This document shows positions 1 through 7,338 of a DNA stretch of 11,168 nt, in pieces (the first letter of the stretch is position 1; every line of letters begins with the position of its first letter). The notes under the pieces were generated by a model. The model saw only the letters and a list, made by a program, of their open reading frames with translations. It was not told where the DNA came from and ran no database searches. Made by a program: the position numbers and the translations under genes. The DNA is from Litorimonas sp964352855 (GTDB lineage Bacteria; Pseudomonadota; Alphaproteobacteria; Caulobacterales; Maricaulaceae). The DNA lies in assembly GCA_964352855.1 (NCBI GenBank), contig CAYGTR010000060.1, positions 1-11,168 on the forward strand. The letters are read 5' to 3'.

Positions 1-12
1 CCGCCGAAGCGG
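1..12. terminator. Possible terminator hairpin at the window edge
   Basis: CCGC-CGAA-GCGG forms a 4-bp GC stem (read on the minus strand the loop is TTCG, a very stable tetraloop). On the plus strand it is followed by a T-rich stretch. It lies 28 bases beyond the stop codon of the minus-strand receptor gene and may end that transcript, or a plus-strand transcript entering from the left, or both. The stem could extend by at least one pair outside the window (G at 13), so its real strength cannot be judged. Confidence 0.4.
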
Positions 13-40
13 GTTTAATTCTTTCAAAGGCTTAGAGGAC

Positions 41-2554
41 TTAGCCGCCAAATTTATAAGTTAATCGCGCTCCGACTACGCGTGGCGGAAGAACATTTGT
101 GCGGAAGGACCGCAACGTGAAGTTATTTTCCAACGGACGGGGGGATAAGTTCACACCAGCATTAGACAATTCAGTCGCCACAACACTCGACTCTGAATAA
201 TCATTGAAAAGGTTTTCTACATAGGCCGTAATAGACCAACTATCCTGTTCATAACCTACCGAAGCGTTTGCACGACCAAAACTATCAAGAGTCAAACTCG
301 ACCCCCGACCACCTGTTAGTGACAGAACCTCACTTTGCCATGAGTATCCCGCATTGACGAATACATCACCGTTATAAATAGGTTGCTCATAACTCCCAAA
401 TACCGAGAACTGGCTCTCAGGGGAGCCTGGCAAACGGTCACCCTTTTGACCATCTTCAAAAGCTCTGGCGAAAGTATTTGGATCTCTCGCTCGGATAAGA
501 GAAGGGACATCTTCAGTCAGCTCAGCTTTTGTAAAACTATAATTGCCACGTAGCCTGAAGTTATCCGTAACTCTCCAATCGCCTGACAATTCAAAACCAA
601 TTGACTCTGCGGCACCCGCATTCACGCGGATAGGCAATTGAGCAAACACAGATGCAGTGGCAACTTGAGGGGCATCCCATTGTATATAATACGCAGCACC
701 ATTTAGCGTTAAAGCGCCATCAAGCCATCGCGTTTTTGCCCCAATTTCAAAATTATCTACTGTGTCAGGGAAATAAGCTTGCTCATTGAGTTGAGCCAAA
801 TCTCCGTTGGCATTGAATTGTTGCCCTGGAACGAGCCCACATTGATCTTGAGCGCCCGGCGTAAAGATGTCTGGGCAGTCTTCAAGGCCATTTGAGGCCC
901 CAATGCGGTAGCCTTGACTAAATGTTGCATAAACAGAATTGCCGTTTTCAAATCTGTAGGACGTGTTGACCTTGAAAAGTTCACCTGAAAAGCTTTGATT
1001 TCTAGCAAGGGAAAATACATCTTCAGCCTCACCAAGACTCAAGCCACAAGAGTCTTGCGGACAAGAGCCAAAGACAGGGAAGAAGACAGTTCGTTGGCCA
1101 TCAACCGCATCTGCGGTATCAAGATCATATTCATAAGCCCGTGCACCCAGAGTGATTTGCCAAGCATCAGTAATATTATAGCCAATTTCACCAAAAACGG
1201 CTTTTTCAATTGTTTCAGATATACCAACAGCATAATATTCTAGATCATTAAGTTCACTACTAGGCCGCCCACCAGCGAAATCACCAAAGCCCGGTGTGAA
1301 TTCTGAAGAGATACCTGAATCATCACGCTTATTATAAAAAGCACCAACAATCCAATTTAACGGCCCTTCATTTTGGGAAACAAGACGAAGCTCTTGGTTA
1401 AAGCGTTCACTACGCTCAACCTCTTGAGTAAAGCCCGTAAAGCTAGGAAAAGTATCATATGTATAGGGTAAATTAAGTAGCAAATCAGTTTGGTCACGCT
1501 GCCCTAAGAACTTCTCCAACGACGCACCAGTTGCAGATGTTAACTCAGCAAATCCTAAATCCGCTGTGACTTCGAGCGCCAGAAGACGCGTGTCCAATTT
1601 AGCGGGCTCTTCAACTCTAAAAGGAGCCTCGTATTGGCCCGTGTTTAATGGCCCGCGCAATCCTGATGCAGTGCGTCCGCCATTTTTACGATTCTGAAAA
1701 TAATAGGTAAGGTTTGCGTCTAACCGATCATTTGGTTGAAAACGCAAAGCGACACGGCCTGACATTGTTTCTTCCGAGTCTGCATCTTCAACACGACGCA
1801 GATTAGCAGCAACATCGGCAGGATCACTAAAGTCAGGATCTGGATTCGAAACGCCAATGGTTTGAACAACAAATGGATAATCAATAAAGCCTTGGTCATC
1901 AAGGTAATCAAAAGAGGCCCGAAGCGCAAAATGGTCAGAAAGAGCATAATTAACTGTACCCCCAATATCAGTCGAAATACCGCTACCCTCTTTATAAGAA
2001 TATGCATCAGCACGGGCTTCTGCATAGAACCCATCAAAATCAGGTTTTTTAGGAATATAGCGTATTGCACCGCCCATCGTGCCTGCGCCATAAAGTGTGC
2101 CTTGTGGGCCAAGCAGAACCTCAACGCGCTCTAGGTCGTTCAAACGCAAATCAACAAAAAGAGGTATTTCTCCGATATAGGGTGAGACAGTATCTCCGCC
2201 ATCGGAACCGGCACCACCGCCACCACCTGAAATAGGGTCAGCATTCAATCCGCGAACGACAATCCGATTGCCGTCACGTCCACCTTGGTCGACAATATTT
2301 ATGCCAGGAACATAATCAATAAGTTGAGCAATCTCATCAAAGCCTTGTTTTTCGATTTGCTCGCCGCCAACGGCTGCAATGTTGAACGGAATGTCTTGAA
2401 TAGATTCCGCCCGACGTGTCGCCGTAACGATGATTTCGTCATCTGCTGCACTCTGGGCAAAAGCAGGGGCTGCTGAAAATGTGCCGACTGCGCAGATAGC
2501 GAAAAGGCTAGTTGTCGACACTAAAGCCGATAAAGTTGAAGTCCGTGAAAGCAT
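41..2554 (-). CDS. TonB-dependent outer-membrane receptor
   Basis: An 837-residue outer-membrane beta-barrel transporter that imports a large or scarce ligand using energy from TonB-ExbBD. Residues 1-33 are a signal peptide (hydrophobic core ending in AFA, cleavage probably before Q34). A TonB box follows at about 39-48 (DEIIVTATRR). The plug domain spans about 50-170, with the family-typical stretches LIDYVPGI, RIVVRGL, ERVEVLLGPQGTLYG and GGAIRYI. The rest is the 22-strand barrel, ending in alternating aromatic residues (RLTYKFGG). Residues 110-120 hold a glycine-rich loop in the plug. Two cysteine pairs (498/503 and 560/572) probably form disulfides in extracellular loops. The start is supported by GAGG 7 bases upstream. 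The gene is divergent from a TPR-sulfotransferase gene, and a Fur-like site lies 46 bases upstream, pointing to an iron-siderophore or similar substrate. The exact ligand cannot be read from sequence. Confidence 0.95.
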   Translation of the reverse strand: MLSRTSTLSALVSTTSLFAICAVGTFSAAPAFAQSAADDEIIVTATRRAESIQDIPFNIAAVGGEQIEKQGFDEIAQLIDYVPGINIVDQGGRDGNRIVVRGLNADPISGGGGGAGSDGGDTVSPYIGEIPLFVDLRLNDLERVEVLLGPQGTLYGAGTMGGAIRYIPKKPDFDGFYAEARADAYSYKEGSGISTDIGGTVNYALSDHFALRASFDYLDDQGFIDYPFVVQTIGVSNPDPDFSDPADVAANLRRVEDADSEETMSGRVALRFQPNDRLDANLTYYFQNRKNGGRTASGLRGPLNTGQYEAPFRVEEPAKLDTRLLALEVTADLGFAELTSATGASLEKFLGQRDQTDLLLNLPYTYDTFPSFTGFTQEVERSERFNQELRLVSQNEGPLNWIVGAFYNKRDDSGISSEFTPGFGDFAGGRPSSELNDLEYYAVGISETIEKAVFGEIGYNITDAWQITLGARAYEYDLDTADAVDGQRTVFFPVFGSCPQDSCGLSLGEAEDVFSLARNQSFSGELFKVNTSYRFENGNSVYATFSQGYRIGASNGLEDCPDIFTPGAQDQCGLVPGQQFNANGDLAQLNEQAYFPDTVDNFEIGAKTRWLDGALTLNGAAYYIQWDAPQVATASVFAQLPIRVNAGAAESIGFELSGDWRVTDNFRLRGNYSFTKAELTEDVPSLIRARDPNTFARAFEDGQKGDRLPGSPESQFSVFGSYEQPIYNGDVFVNAGYSWQSEVLSLTGGRGSSLTLDSFGRANASVGYEQDSWSITAYVENLFNDYSESSVVATELSNAGVNLSPRPLENNFTLRSFRTNVLPPRVVGARLTYKFGG

Positions 2555-2600
2555 TATAATCCTCGTTTTGTATAAATTCTTTCCACACTTTTATAAGAGC

Positions 2601-2619
2601 GGTTATGATTGTCATTACC
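2601..2619. promoter_or_regulatory. Fur-box-like operator in the divergent promoter region
   Basis: On the minus strand this site reads GGTAATGACAATCATAACC. It matches the classical 19-bp Fur consensus GATAATGATAATCATTATC at 15 of 19 positions and keeps most of the dyad symmetry. It sits 46 bases upstream of the receptor start codon, beside a TTATAA-rich stretch (about 2591-2597) that could serve as the -10. It could also affect the divergent sulfotransferase operon, whose start is 113 bases away. Alphaproteobacterial Fur consensus sequences differ somewhat from the enterobacterial one, so binding is a prediction. Confidence 0.55.
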
Positions 2620-2732
2620 ACGGTGTAGAAGTTCAGCTCCATACCGTTCTTGCCATATTGCTGGCTTTATTCAAATGTGAGGCATATATGTCACGTCCAA
2701 TTCCGAGCCTCAATTTTCACTGATTATTCTCT

Positions 2733-4307
2733 ATGACCGATACTGATAAATCTCAGAAATGCTTAAAAATAGGGCAAAACGCCCTAGCTGTGCATGATTA
2801 CAAGGCAGTTCATAAGATTGCTATGACACGTCTTGCAGAGAATCTATCCGATCCCGCACCTTTCTACCTTCTCGCTCACATAGCACTCGATCATGGCAAT
2901 AGTAAGAAATCAGAAGAATTATTCCAACAGGCCGTCAGTTTAGAGCCCAATGATCCACGTTACCTCTCCGCCTTTGCTAAGGTTTTATCCTTACGCGGCA
3001 ATCAAGAGGCCGCACGTCGGTATAATGAACACGCAGCCGAACAGACTATAGATGACGCGCATGTCGCGGATACAATCGGCGTTGTCTTTAGCCGCACTGG
3101 GTTTCACCAAAAGGCTATACCCTTTTATAAATTGGCCATATCACTCAAACCCCAACCTGATAATTTTCATTTTAATCTCGCCGCCTCTTTGCGTTTCCTC
3201 GGACAATTTGAAGACGCCGCCAAATCATATCGTGAGGCCATCAACCGCAATGCCGATAATGTGCGCGCTTATTCATCGCTTATAAGCCTCCAAAAACAAA
3301 CAGAAGATAAGAATGAATTAAACGCGCTTTACGCTCTGTTTGAACGTCATACGGATAGCGCCGAAAACCGTCTGCATATTGGTCACGCCATTGCTAAAAC
3401 ACTAGAAGATTTAGGCCGACACCCTGAAAGTTTAGATTGGCTTGAAAAGGCAAAAGCAAAAAAACGCGCAGACCTCAATTATGATATGAATGTATATTTC
3501 GATATTTTTGAGGCTGCGCGAAAAAGCTTTGAAAATTTACCTTCCTTTGAGAATGCTTCAACAGAAGCACCTATCTTTGTTATCGGATTGCCTCGAACCG
3601 GAACAACCTTAGTTGACCGTATTATTTCTAGCCATCCGGATGTGATCTCTTGCGGTGAATTAAACGCAATTGCGGCTTTGGTAAAAAAGGCAACACAAAC
3701 AACATCTCAATTCGTCATGGACGGCGAAACACTTTTTGCGGCTACTGAGATAGATTTGGCCAAAATTGGGAATAACTATTGGAATGAAACGCAGGCGTTG
3801 CGACAGGGCTATGAGCGGATGACGGATAAGATGCCACTTAATTTTTTTTATGTCGGGATCATTCATCGCGCCTTCCCCAATGCGCGTATTATTTGTTTAC
3901 GACGCGGGGCTATGGATAGCTGCCTTTCTAATTATCGACAGCTGTTTTCGACGTCATATTCTTATTATAATTACACTTTATCACTTAAAGACACGGCAGC
4001 CTATTATCACCGATTTGATGCCCTCATGAATTATTGGAGTGAAGCGATACCCTCTGACCGTTTTATGCAAGTGCACTATGAAGATATTGTTTTTGACCAA
4101 GACACGCAAACGCGACGTTTATTGGCTTTTTGTGATTTAGATTGGAATGAGGCCTGCATGCGATTTCACGAGAATGAGGCCCCCGTTTCGACCGCCAGTT
4201 CTGTTCAGGTGAGACAGCCTCTATATTCGGGATCCATAGGGCGTTGGAAGAAATACGGCGATAAGCTCGATGGGCTTCTCGACGCACTTGGAGACCTCAC
4301 CGAATGA
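2733..4307 (+). CDS. TPR-repeat sulfotransferase (PAPS-dependent)
   Basis: A 524-residue two-part protein. Residues about 10-240 are tetratricopeptide repeats (for example 42-75, 76-105, 112-140 and 146-175, with the usual A..L/A.A pattern). Residues about 278-510 are a sulfotransferase domain that transfers sulfate from 3'-phosphoadenosine 5'-phosphosulfate. The 5'-phosphosulfate loop is GLPRTGTTL at 285-293. The 3'-phosphate-binding segment is around 387-400 (ICLRRGAMDSCLSNY). The C-terminal GxxGRWKKY signature is at 500-508. No signal peptide is visible, so it is cytoplasmic. The start is the only plausible one: an in-frame TGA lies 10 bases upstream and the Shine-Dalgarno site is weak. 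The stop overlaps the next gene's ATG by 4 bases, indicating translational coupling. The acceptor (glycan, lipid or protein tyrosine) is unknown; the adjacent glycosyltransferases favour a glycan or glycolipid. Confidence 0.92.
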   Translation: MTDTDKSQKCLKIGQNALAVHDYKAVHKIAMTRLAENLSDPAPFYLLAHIALDHGNSKKSEELFQQAVSLEPNDPRYLSAFAKVLSLRGNQEAARRYNEHAAEQTIDDAHVADTIGVVFSRTGFHQKAIPFYKLAISLKPQPDNFHFNLAASLRFLGQFEDAAKSYREAINRNADNVRAYSSLISLQKQTEDKNELNALYALFERHTDSAENRLHIGHAIAKTLEDLGRHPESLDWLEKAKAKKRADLNYDMNVYFDIFEAARKSFENLPSFENASTEAPIFVIGLPRTGTTLVDRIISSHPDVISCGELNAIAALVKKATQTTSQFVMDGETLFAATEIDLAKIGNNYWNETQALRQGYERMTDKMPLNFFYVGIIHRAFPNARIICLRRGAMDSCLSNYRQLFSTSYSYYNYTLSLKDTAAYYHRFDALMNYWSEAIPSDRFMQVHYEDIVFDQDTQTRRLLAFCDLDWNEACMRFHENEAPVSTASSVQVRQPLYSGSIGRWKKYGDKLDGLLDALGDLTE

Positions 4308-5449
4308 GAATTCTGATCATTACCGATGCATGGCATCCACAAGTGAACGGCGTTGTCCGGACCCTCACTCAAACCTCAGACTCCTTGCGTGCACGCGGAC
4401 ATGAGGTTGAAGTTATCGCACCATCTGATGGGTATTTTACTCTACCCTTACCGACTTATCCCGATATTCGCCTTGCACCTTTTGCTTATAGTAGCGTCAA
4501 AAAAAGGATTACCGCGTTTGCACCCGAAGCCATTCATATCGCGACCGAAGGGCCGCTTGGACAAATGGCGCGCAGCCTGTGTTTGAAATGGGGAATGCCG
4601 TTTACGACGAGCTATCACACTAAATTCCCTGAATATATTAAAGCACGCTTTCCGTTTATCCCGCTCTCTTGGTCCTATAAATTCGTCCGTGACTTTCATA
4701 ATTCCGGCGGACGCACGATGGTGACAACACCCTCCATGGTGAACTTCCTTGATGCCCGTGGCTTTACCAATTTGGCGCCTTGGGCGAGGGGTGTAGATAT
4801 GGACATTTTCAATCCTGCTTGCCGTGATAGCCCTGAAGATGTTTATGCCGATCTGCCACGCCCGATTTGGGTGAATGTCGGTCGTGTGGCGGTTGAGAAA
4901 AATATAGAAACCTTTTTGGAACTGGACCTGCCGGGATCAAAAGTGGTGGTCGGCGACGGCCCTCAACTGGAGCAATTAAAAAAGAAATATCCTGCTATAC
5001 GATTTACAGGCGCCAAATTCGGCGAAGAGCTCGCACGTTATTTTGCGGATGCAGATGTCTTTGTCTTCCCATCAAAAACCGATACATTTGGCCTTGTGAT
5101 AATAGAAGCCATGGCGACCGGAACACCTGTTGCGGGTTATCCTGTTTCGGGGCCTATTGATATTATTCCGGGTTCGAAAGCCGGCGCGGTGAACGAGGAT
5201 CTCAGAACCGCCTGTTTTGAGGCTTTGGATATGAAACGTGAAGACTGTGTCAAACATGCTCAGAATTATAGTTGGGACGCCGTTTCAGAGGTTTTCTTTA
5301 ACTACCTGACACCTGAATATACCCCCAAGGCACGAAAAAGATGGCGGCGTATCAGACGCCTGGGGCGCATCGCGAGCAACCCCTTTCACTTGATAAAAGT
5401 CACTTTACGGCGTTTCTGGCGCATTCTTCGCGGGAAACCTGTACCTTAA
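4304..5449 (+). CDS. Family 4 (GT-B) glycosyltransferase, MgtA/SqdX-like
   Basis: A 381-residue GT-B fold retaining glycosyltransferase that uses a nucleotide sugar. The N-terminal acceptor domain has the PQVNGVVRTL loop (12-21) typical of the alpha-mannosyl/sulfoquinovosyl transferase branch. The C-terminal donor domain starts near 187 with VNVGRVAVEKN, then VGDGP at 216-220 and FPSKTDTFGLVIIEAM at 255-270. The catalytic EX7E motif appears as D260-x7-E268, with Asp replacing the first Glu. After about residue 341 comes a strongly basic, amphipathic tail (KARKRWRRIRRLGR and onwards) suited to binding the inner face of the cytoplasmic membrane. Its ATG overlaps the TGA of the sulfotransferase gene (ATGA), so the two are translated together. 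A lipid-linked acceptor is likely; donor and product are not determined. Confidence 0.9.
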   Translation: MRILIITDAWHPQVNGVVRTLTQTSDSLRARGHEVEVIAPSDGYFTLPLPTYPDIRLAPFAYSSVKKRITAFAPEAIHIATEGPLGQMARSLCLKWGMPFTTSYHTKFPEYIKARFPFIPLSWSYKFVRDFHNSGGRTMVTTPSMVNFLDARGFTNLAPWARGVDMDIFNPACRDSPEDVYADLPRPIWVNVGRVAVEKNIETFLELDLPGSKVVVGDGPQLEQLKKKYPAIRFTGAKFGEELARYFADADVFVFPSKTDTFGLVIIEAMATGTPVAGYPVSGPIDIIPGSKAGAVNEDLRTACFEALDMKREDCVKHAQNYSWDAVSEVFFNYLTPEYTPKARKRWRRIRRLGRIASNPFHLIKVTLRRFWRILRGKPVP

Positions 5450-5493
5450 AATCACAGCTCTTTGAATTGTTTGTGAGTTCAGGAAAGGCGATA

Positions 5494-5499
5494 ATGTAG
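5494..5499 (+). promoter_or_regulatory. ATG-TAG start-stop element between the SD site and the real start
   Basis: AGGAAAGG at 5481-5488 is the only Shine-Dalgarno-like sequence ahead of the SRPBCC gene. The ATG at ideal spacing (5 bases) is at 5494 and is followed immediately by TAG. The true start codons GTG 5499 and ATG 5502 lie 10 and 13 bases from the SD site. Ribosomes may initiate on the minimal ORF and re-initiate, or the spacing may simply lower expression. This is an observation with an inferred effect. Confidence 0.3.
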
Positions 5500-5501
5500 T
5501 G

Positions 5502-6110
5502 ATGAAGCTTTTTAATCTCACATTATTATTCCTATTTTCCCTTGCCCTAAACAGCAACGCGAATCCTTTGCCGGATTATAATCTAAGCGTTGACGCCGTA
5601 GAACAATTAGAACGTGGAAACACTTTTTCAGACATCAGCAAAGGGGAAAACGGCCTCACCTATGTTTTTGGTGCCGTAGATGTAAAAGCGCCTCCTGAAA
5701 CGCTTTGGGCCATTATGACAGATTGTTCTGCGCAGCTGAATATTGTTCCCAATTTAAAATCCTGCTCAGTTTTGGAAAGCTCCCTCGATAAAACTTGGGA
5801 TAGGCGGGAACAGAAAATCATAATCGGATTTCCATTACCTGCGGTTCGTTCAGAATTTCGGTCTGATTATACGCCTTTTCAATCTATCAAAATTACGCGG
5901 TCGGGTGGCGATCTATCTGTCTTGGATGGCGAATGGATACTCGAACCTTTACCCTCAGGGCAAACACGCATTGCTTATCAGGCACGTATGAAATCTAGAC
6001 TACCTGTTCCTGCGCGTTTTATCCGAAAAGCCGTGCGTAAAGATATGCCCCTCATTCTAATCAACCTCAGACGCAAAGCCGAGGCTCGCTCAGAAGACTC
6101 GCTACCGTGA
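5502..6110 (+). CDS. Exported SRPBCC/START-like (polyketide cyclase superfamily) protein
   Basis: A protein of about 202 residues with a signal peptide (MKLFNLTLLFLFSLALNSNA, cleavage probably before NP), so it is predicted to be periplasmic. The mature part resembles the SRPBCC helix-grip fold: the stretch VDVKAPPETLWAIMTDC is the classic first strand plus helix, followed by NLKSCSVLE, then antiparallel strands, and a C-terminal long basic helix (PVPARFIRKAVRKDMPLILINLRRKAE). Such proteins bind hydrophobic ligands such as lipids in an internal cavity. The start may be ATG 5502 or the overlapping GTG 5499; ATG is preferred because the signal peptide then begins with M-K. It lies 49-52 bases after the GT4 gene and its stop overlaps the GTG of the next gene (GTGA). 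In this context it might bind a glycolipid intermediate, which is inference. Confidence 0.8.
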   Translation: MKLFNLTLLFLFSLALNSNANPLPDYNLSVDAVEQLERGNTFSDISKGENGLTYVFGAVDVKAPPETLWAIMTDCSAQLNIVPNLKSCSVLESSLDKTWDRREQKIIIGFPLPAVRSEFRSDYTPFQSIKITRSGGDLSVLDGEWILEPLPSGQTRIAYQARMKSRLPVPARFIRKAVRKDMPLILINLRRKAEARSEDSLP

Positions 6111-6784
6111 GCGCGATTTCTGTCATCATTCCGGTTCTTCGCGATGATGAAATCCTTTCAAAATTACTATTGCACTTATCTGATATGAACATATCAGAGA
6201 TTGTTATTTCGGACGCAGAGGAGCAGGGGAAACTCCCGAATACTATGATGCCTCATGACCTCAAAGTGCGGCATATCATATCTAAACCCGGGCGCGGACC
6301 CCAAATCAAATCGGGTCTGAAACATGTAGGATCTAACATAGTTTGGGTGCTTCACGCGGATTCCATTCCTCATAAAAAGGGGCCGGAATTTATATGTGAG
6401 GCGTTCAAAAACCCGAATATCGTCCTAACTCTTTTTTCTTTAAAATTTGATGACACCACACCCCTATTATCCCTCTTCTCTTGGCTGTCAAAATGGGAAA
6501 GTCCGCTTACGACATTTGGGGATCAAGGTTATGCCTTTCGACGTTCCGATTATGAAGCGCTGTCGCTTGACCTCGATCATTATCCACTTTTGGAGGATGT
6601 CGCACTGAGACACGCTTTGAAGCGCAAAGGCCGTCTTATGCGGTCCGACTTGCCTATTATCACATCTGCGCGGCGGTTTAAAAAACACGGCGTTGTGAAA
6701 ACACAGTTCTTGAACGCAAAAATACTCTGGCGATATTTTCGGGGCGAAGATCCGCAAAGACTTTACGCGCTCTATTATAATTAG
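6107..6784 (+). CDS. TIGR04283-type family 2 glycosyltransferase
   Basis: A 225-residue GT-A fold glycosyltransferase starting at a GTG that overlaps the previous stop codon. Motifs in order: ISVIIPVLRDD at 4-14; EIVISDAEEQ at 31-40, where D36 is the expected nucleotide-binding Asp although the usual DGGSTDGT run is degraded; GRGPQIKSG at 62-70; LHADSIP at 82-88, the DxD-type metal/donor site; FGDQGYAFRRSDY at 137-149; LLEDVALRHALKRKG at 161-175; TSARRF at 186-191; and a C-terminal WRYFRGEDPQRLYALYY. These match the TIGR04283 family, which databases often label as arsenosugar biosynthesis glycosyltransferase. The usual partner of that pathway (TIGR04282) is not visible here, so the arsenosugar label should not be transferred. 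No transmembrane segment is apparent. Its stop codon overlaps the end of a convergent small gene. Confidence 0.87.
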   Translation: MSAISVIIPVLRDDEILSKLLLHLSDMNISEIVISDAEEQGKLPNTMMPHDLKVRHIISKPGRGPQIKSGLKHVGSNIVWVLHADSIPHKKGPEFICEAFKNPNIVLTLFSLKFDDTTPLLSLFSWLSKWESPLTTFGDQGYAFRRSDYEALSLDLDHYPLLEDVALRHALKRKGRLMRSDLPIITSARRFKKHGVVKTQFLNAKILWRYFRGEDPQRLYALYYN

Positions 6785-6957
6785 CGTTTCAAATAGAGTT
6801 GACGATAATGCCCATAGACAATGACGGATACCAGTTCCCAACCTTCCATACCTAAACGCGCTAATCGGTCTTGAATAATTTCGTCCTGCTTTTCAGCTTT
6901 AGAGAAAGCACTCGGCTTTATTGTTTCAACTTTATACTGCCATTTCCGATCATGCAT
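6781..6957 (-). CDS. Small DUF4177-like protein (58 aa)
   Basis: A 58-codon gene found by reading the minus strand; it is short enough to be missed by length-filtered gene finders. It starts at ATG 6957 with AAGAGG a few bases upstream and ends in TAA at 6783-6781. The protein has the DUF4177 layout: KWQYKVE at 5-11, LARLGMEGWELVSVIV at 32-47 and YLKR at the C-terminus. DUF4177 proteins are small alpha-beta proteins of unknown function. It starts 9 bases after the stop of another DUF4177-like gene with the same W-x-YK, LG-xGW and YLKR framework, so the two look like diverged paralogs in the same operon. Its TAA overlaps the TAG of the convergent glycosyltransferase gene. Confidence 0.78.
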   Translation of the reverse strand: MHDRKWQYKVETIKPSAFSKAEKQDEIIQDRLARLGMEGWELVSVIVYGHYRQLYLKR

Positions 6958-6966
6958 ATCAGCCTC

Positions 6967-7158
6967 TTAAATTTTGCGCTTAAGATAAAAAACAGGAGGA
7001 TGCGTATCGGTTTTGACATGGTAACAGTTCCAACCAATTCGTCCCAGCTCATTTAATTCATGCTCATAATGCGCAATATATTTTTCGACTGACGTACCGA
7101 AAACCCCCATACCTTTGATGGAGGGTGATAAAATTTTATATTCCCAGCGTTCACTCAT
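6967..7158 (-). CDS. Small DUF4177-like protein (63 aa)
   Basis: A 63-residue protein with the DUF4177-like framework: RWEYKIL at 4-10, LNELGRIGW at 35-43 and YLKR at 58-61. Between the first strand and the helix it carries a glycine-containing insert (about 14-22). A strong Shine-Dalgarno site, AAAGGAG, lies about 8 bases upstream of the ATG. The start overlaps the end of the upstream ribbon-helix-helix gene by 8 bases, so translation is coupled. It lacks membrane segments and is probably cytoplasmic. Function is unknown; conserved clustering with an SPFH protein suggests a partner or accessory role (inference). Confidence 0.75.
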   Translation of the reverse strand: MSERWEYKILSPSIKGMGVFGTSVEKYIAHYEHELNELGRIGWNCYHVKTDTHPPVFYLKRKI

Positions 7159-7333
7159 CTTCGTCTCCTTTACGTTTGAGGCGACCTTGTTTTCGCAAGG
7201 CCTCTCGCATTACATATTCAATCTGGCCGTTCAGAGAGCGCAGTTCATCATCGGACCAGCGCTTCATCGCGTCCAAAACCTCTGCGTTGACACGCAGAGG
7301 GAAAGATTTTTTATTTTGCTTCTTCGCGGCCAC
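7151..7333 (-). CDS. Arc-like ribbon-helix-helix DNA-binding protein (60 aa)
   Basis: A 60-residue basic protein with ribbon-helix-helix architecture: beta strand KSFPLRV (9-15) for major-groove contacts, helix A about 17-27 (AEVLDAMKRWS) and helix B about 33-49 (SLNGQIEYVMREALRKQ). The N-terminus is lysine rich and the C-terminus acidic (GDEDE). This resembles Arc/HicB-type antitoxin and repressor folds, which bind operators as dimers of dimers. The start is GTG at 7333, only 5 bases after the SPFH stop and without a clear Shine-Dalgarno site, so it is probably translated by coupling to the SPFH gene. The palindromes upstream of the SPFH gene are natural candidate targets for autoregulation. 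No adjacent toxin is recognisable, so an antitoxin role is not favoured. Confidence 0.82.
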   Translation of the reverse strand: MAAKKQNKKSFPLRVNAEVLDAMKRWSDDELRSLNGQIEYVMREALRKQGRLKRKGDEDE

Positions 7334-7338
7334 TGCAA

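Noticed and set aside
2204..2228. Glycine-codon-rich tract in the receptor gene as a phase-variation repeat
   Set aside because: The trinucleotide units are imperfect and slippage would keep the frame, so on/off switching is not expected.
7151..7333. Ribbon-helix-helix protein as the antitoxin of a toxin-antitoxin pair
   Set aside because: No RelE, HicA, PIN or other toxin fold is visible next to it; its neighbours are an SPFH protein and DUF4177-like proteins.
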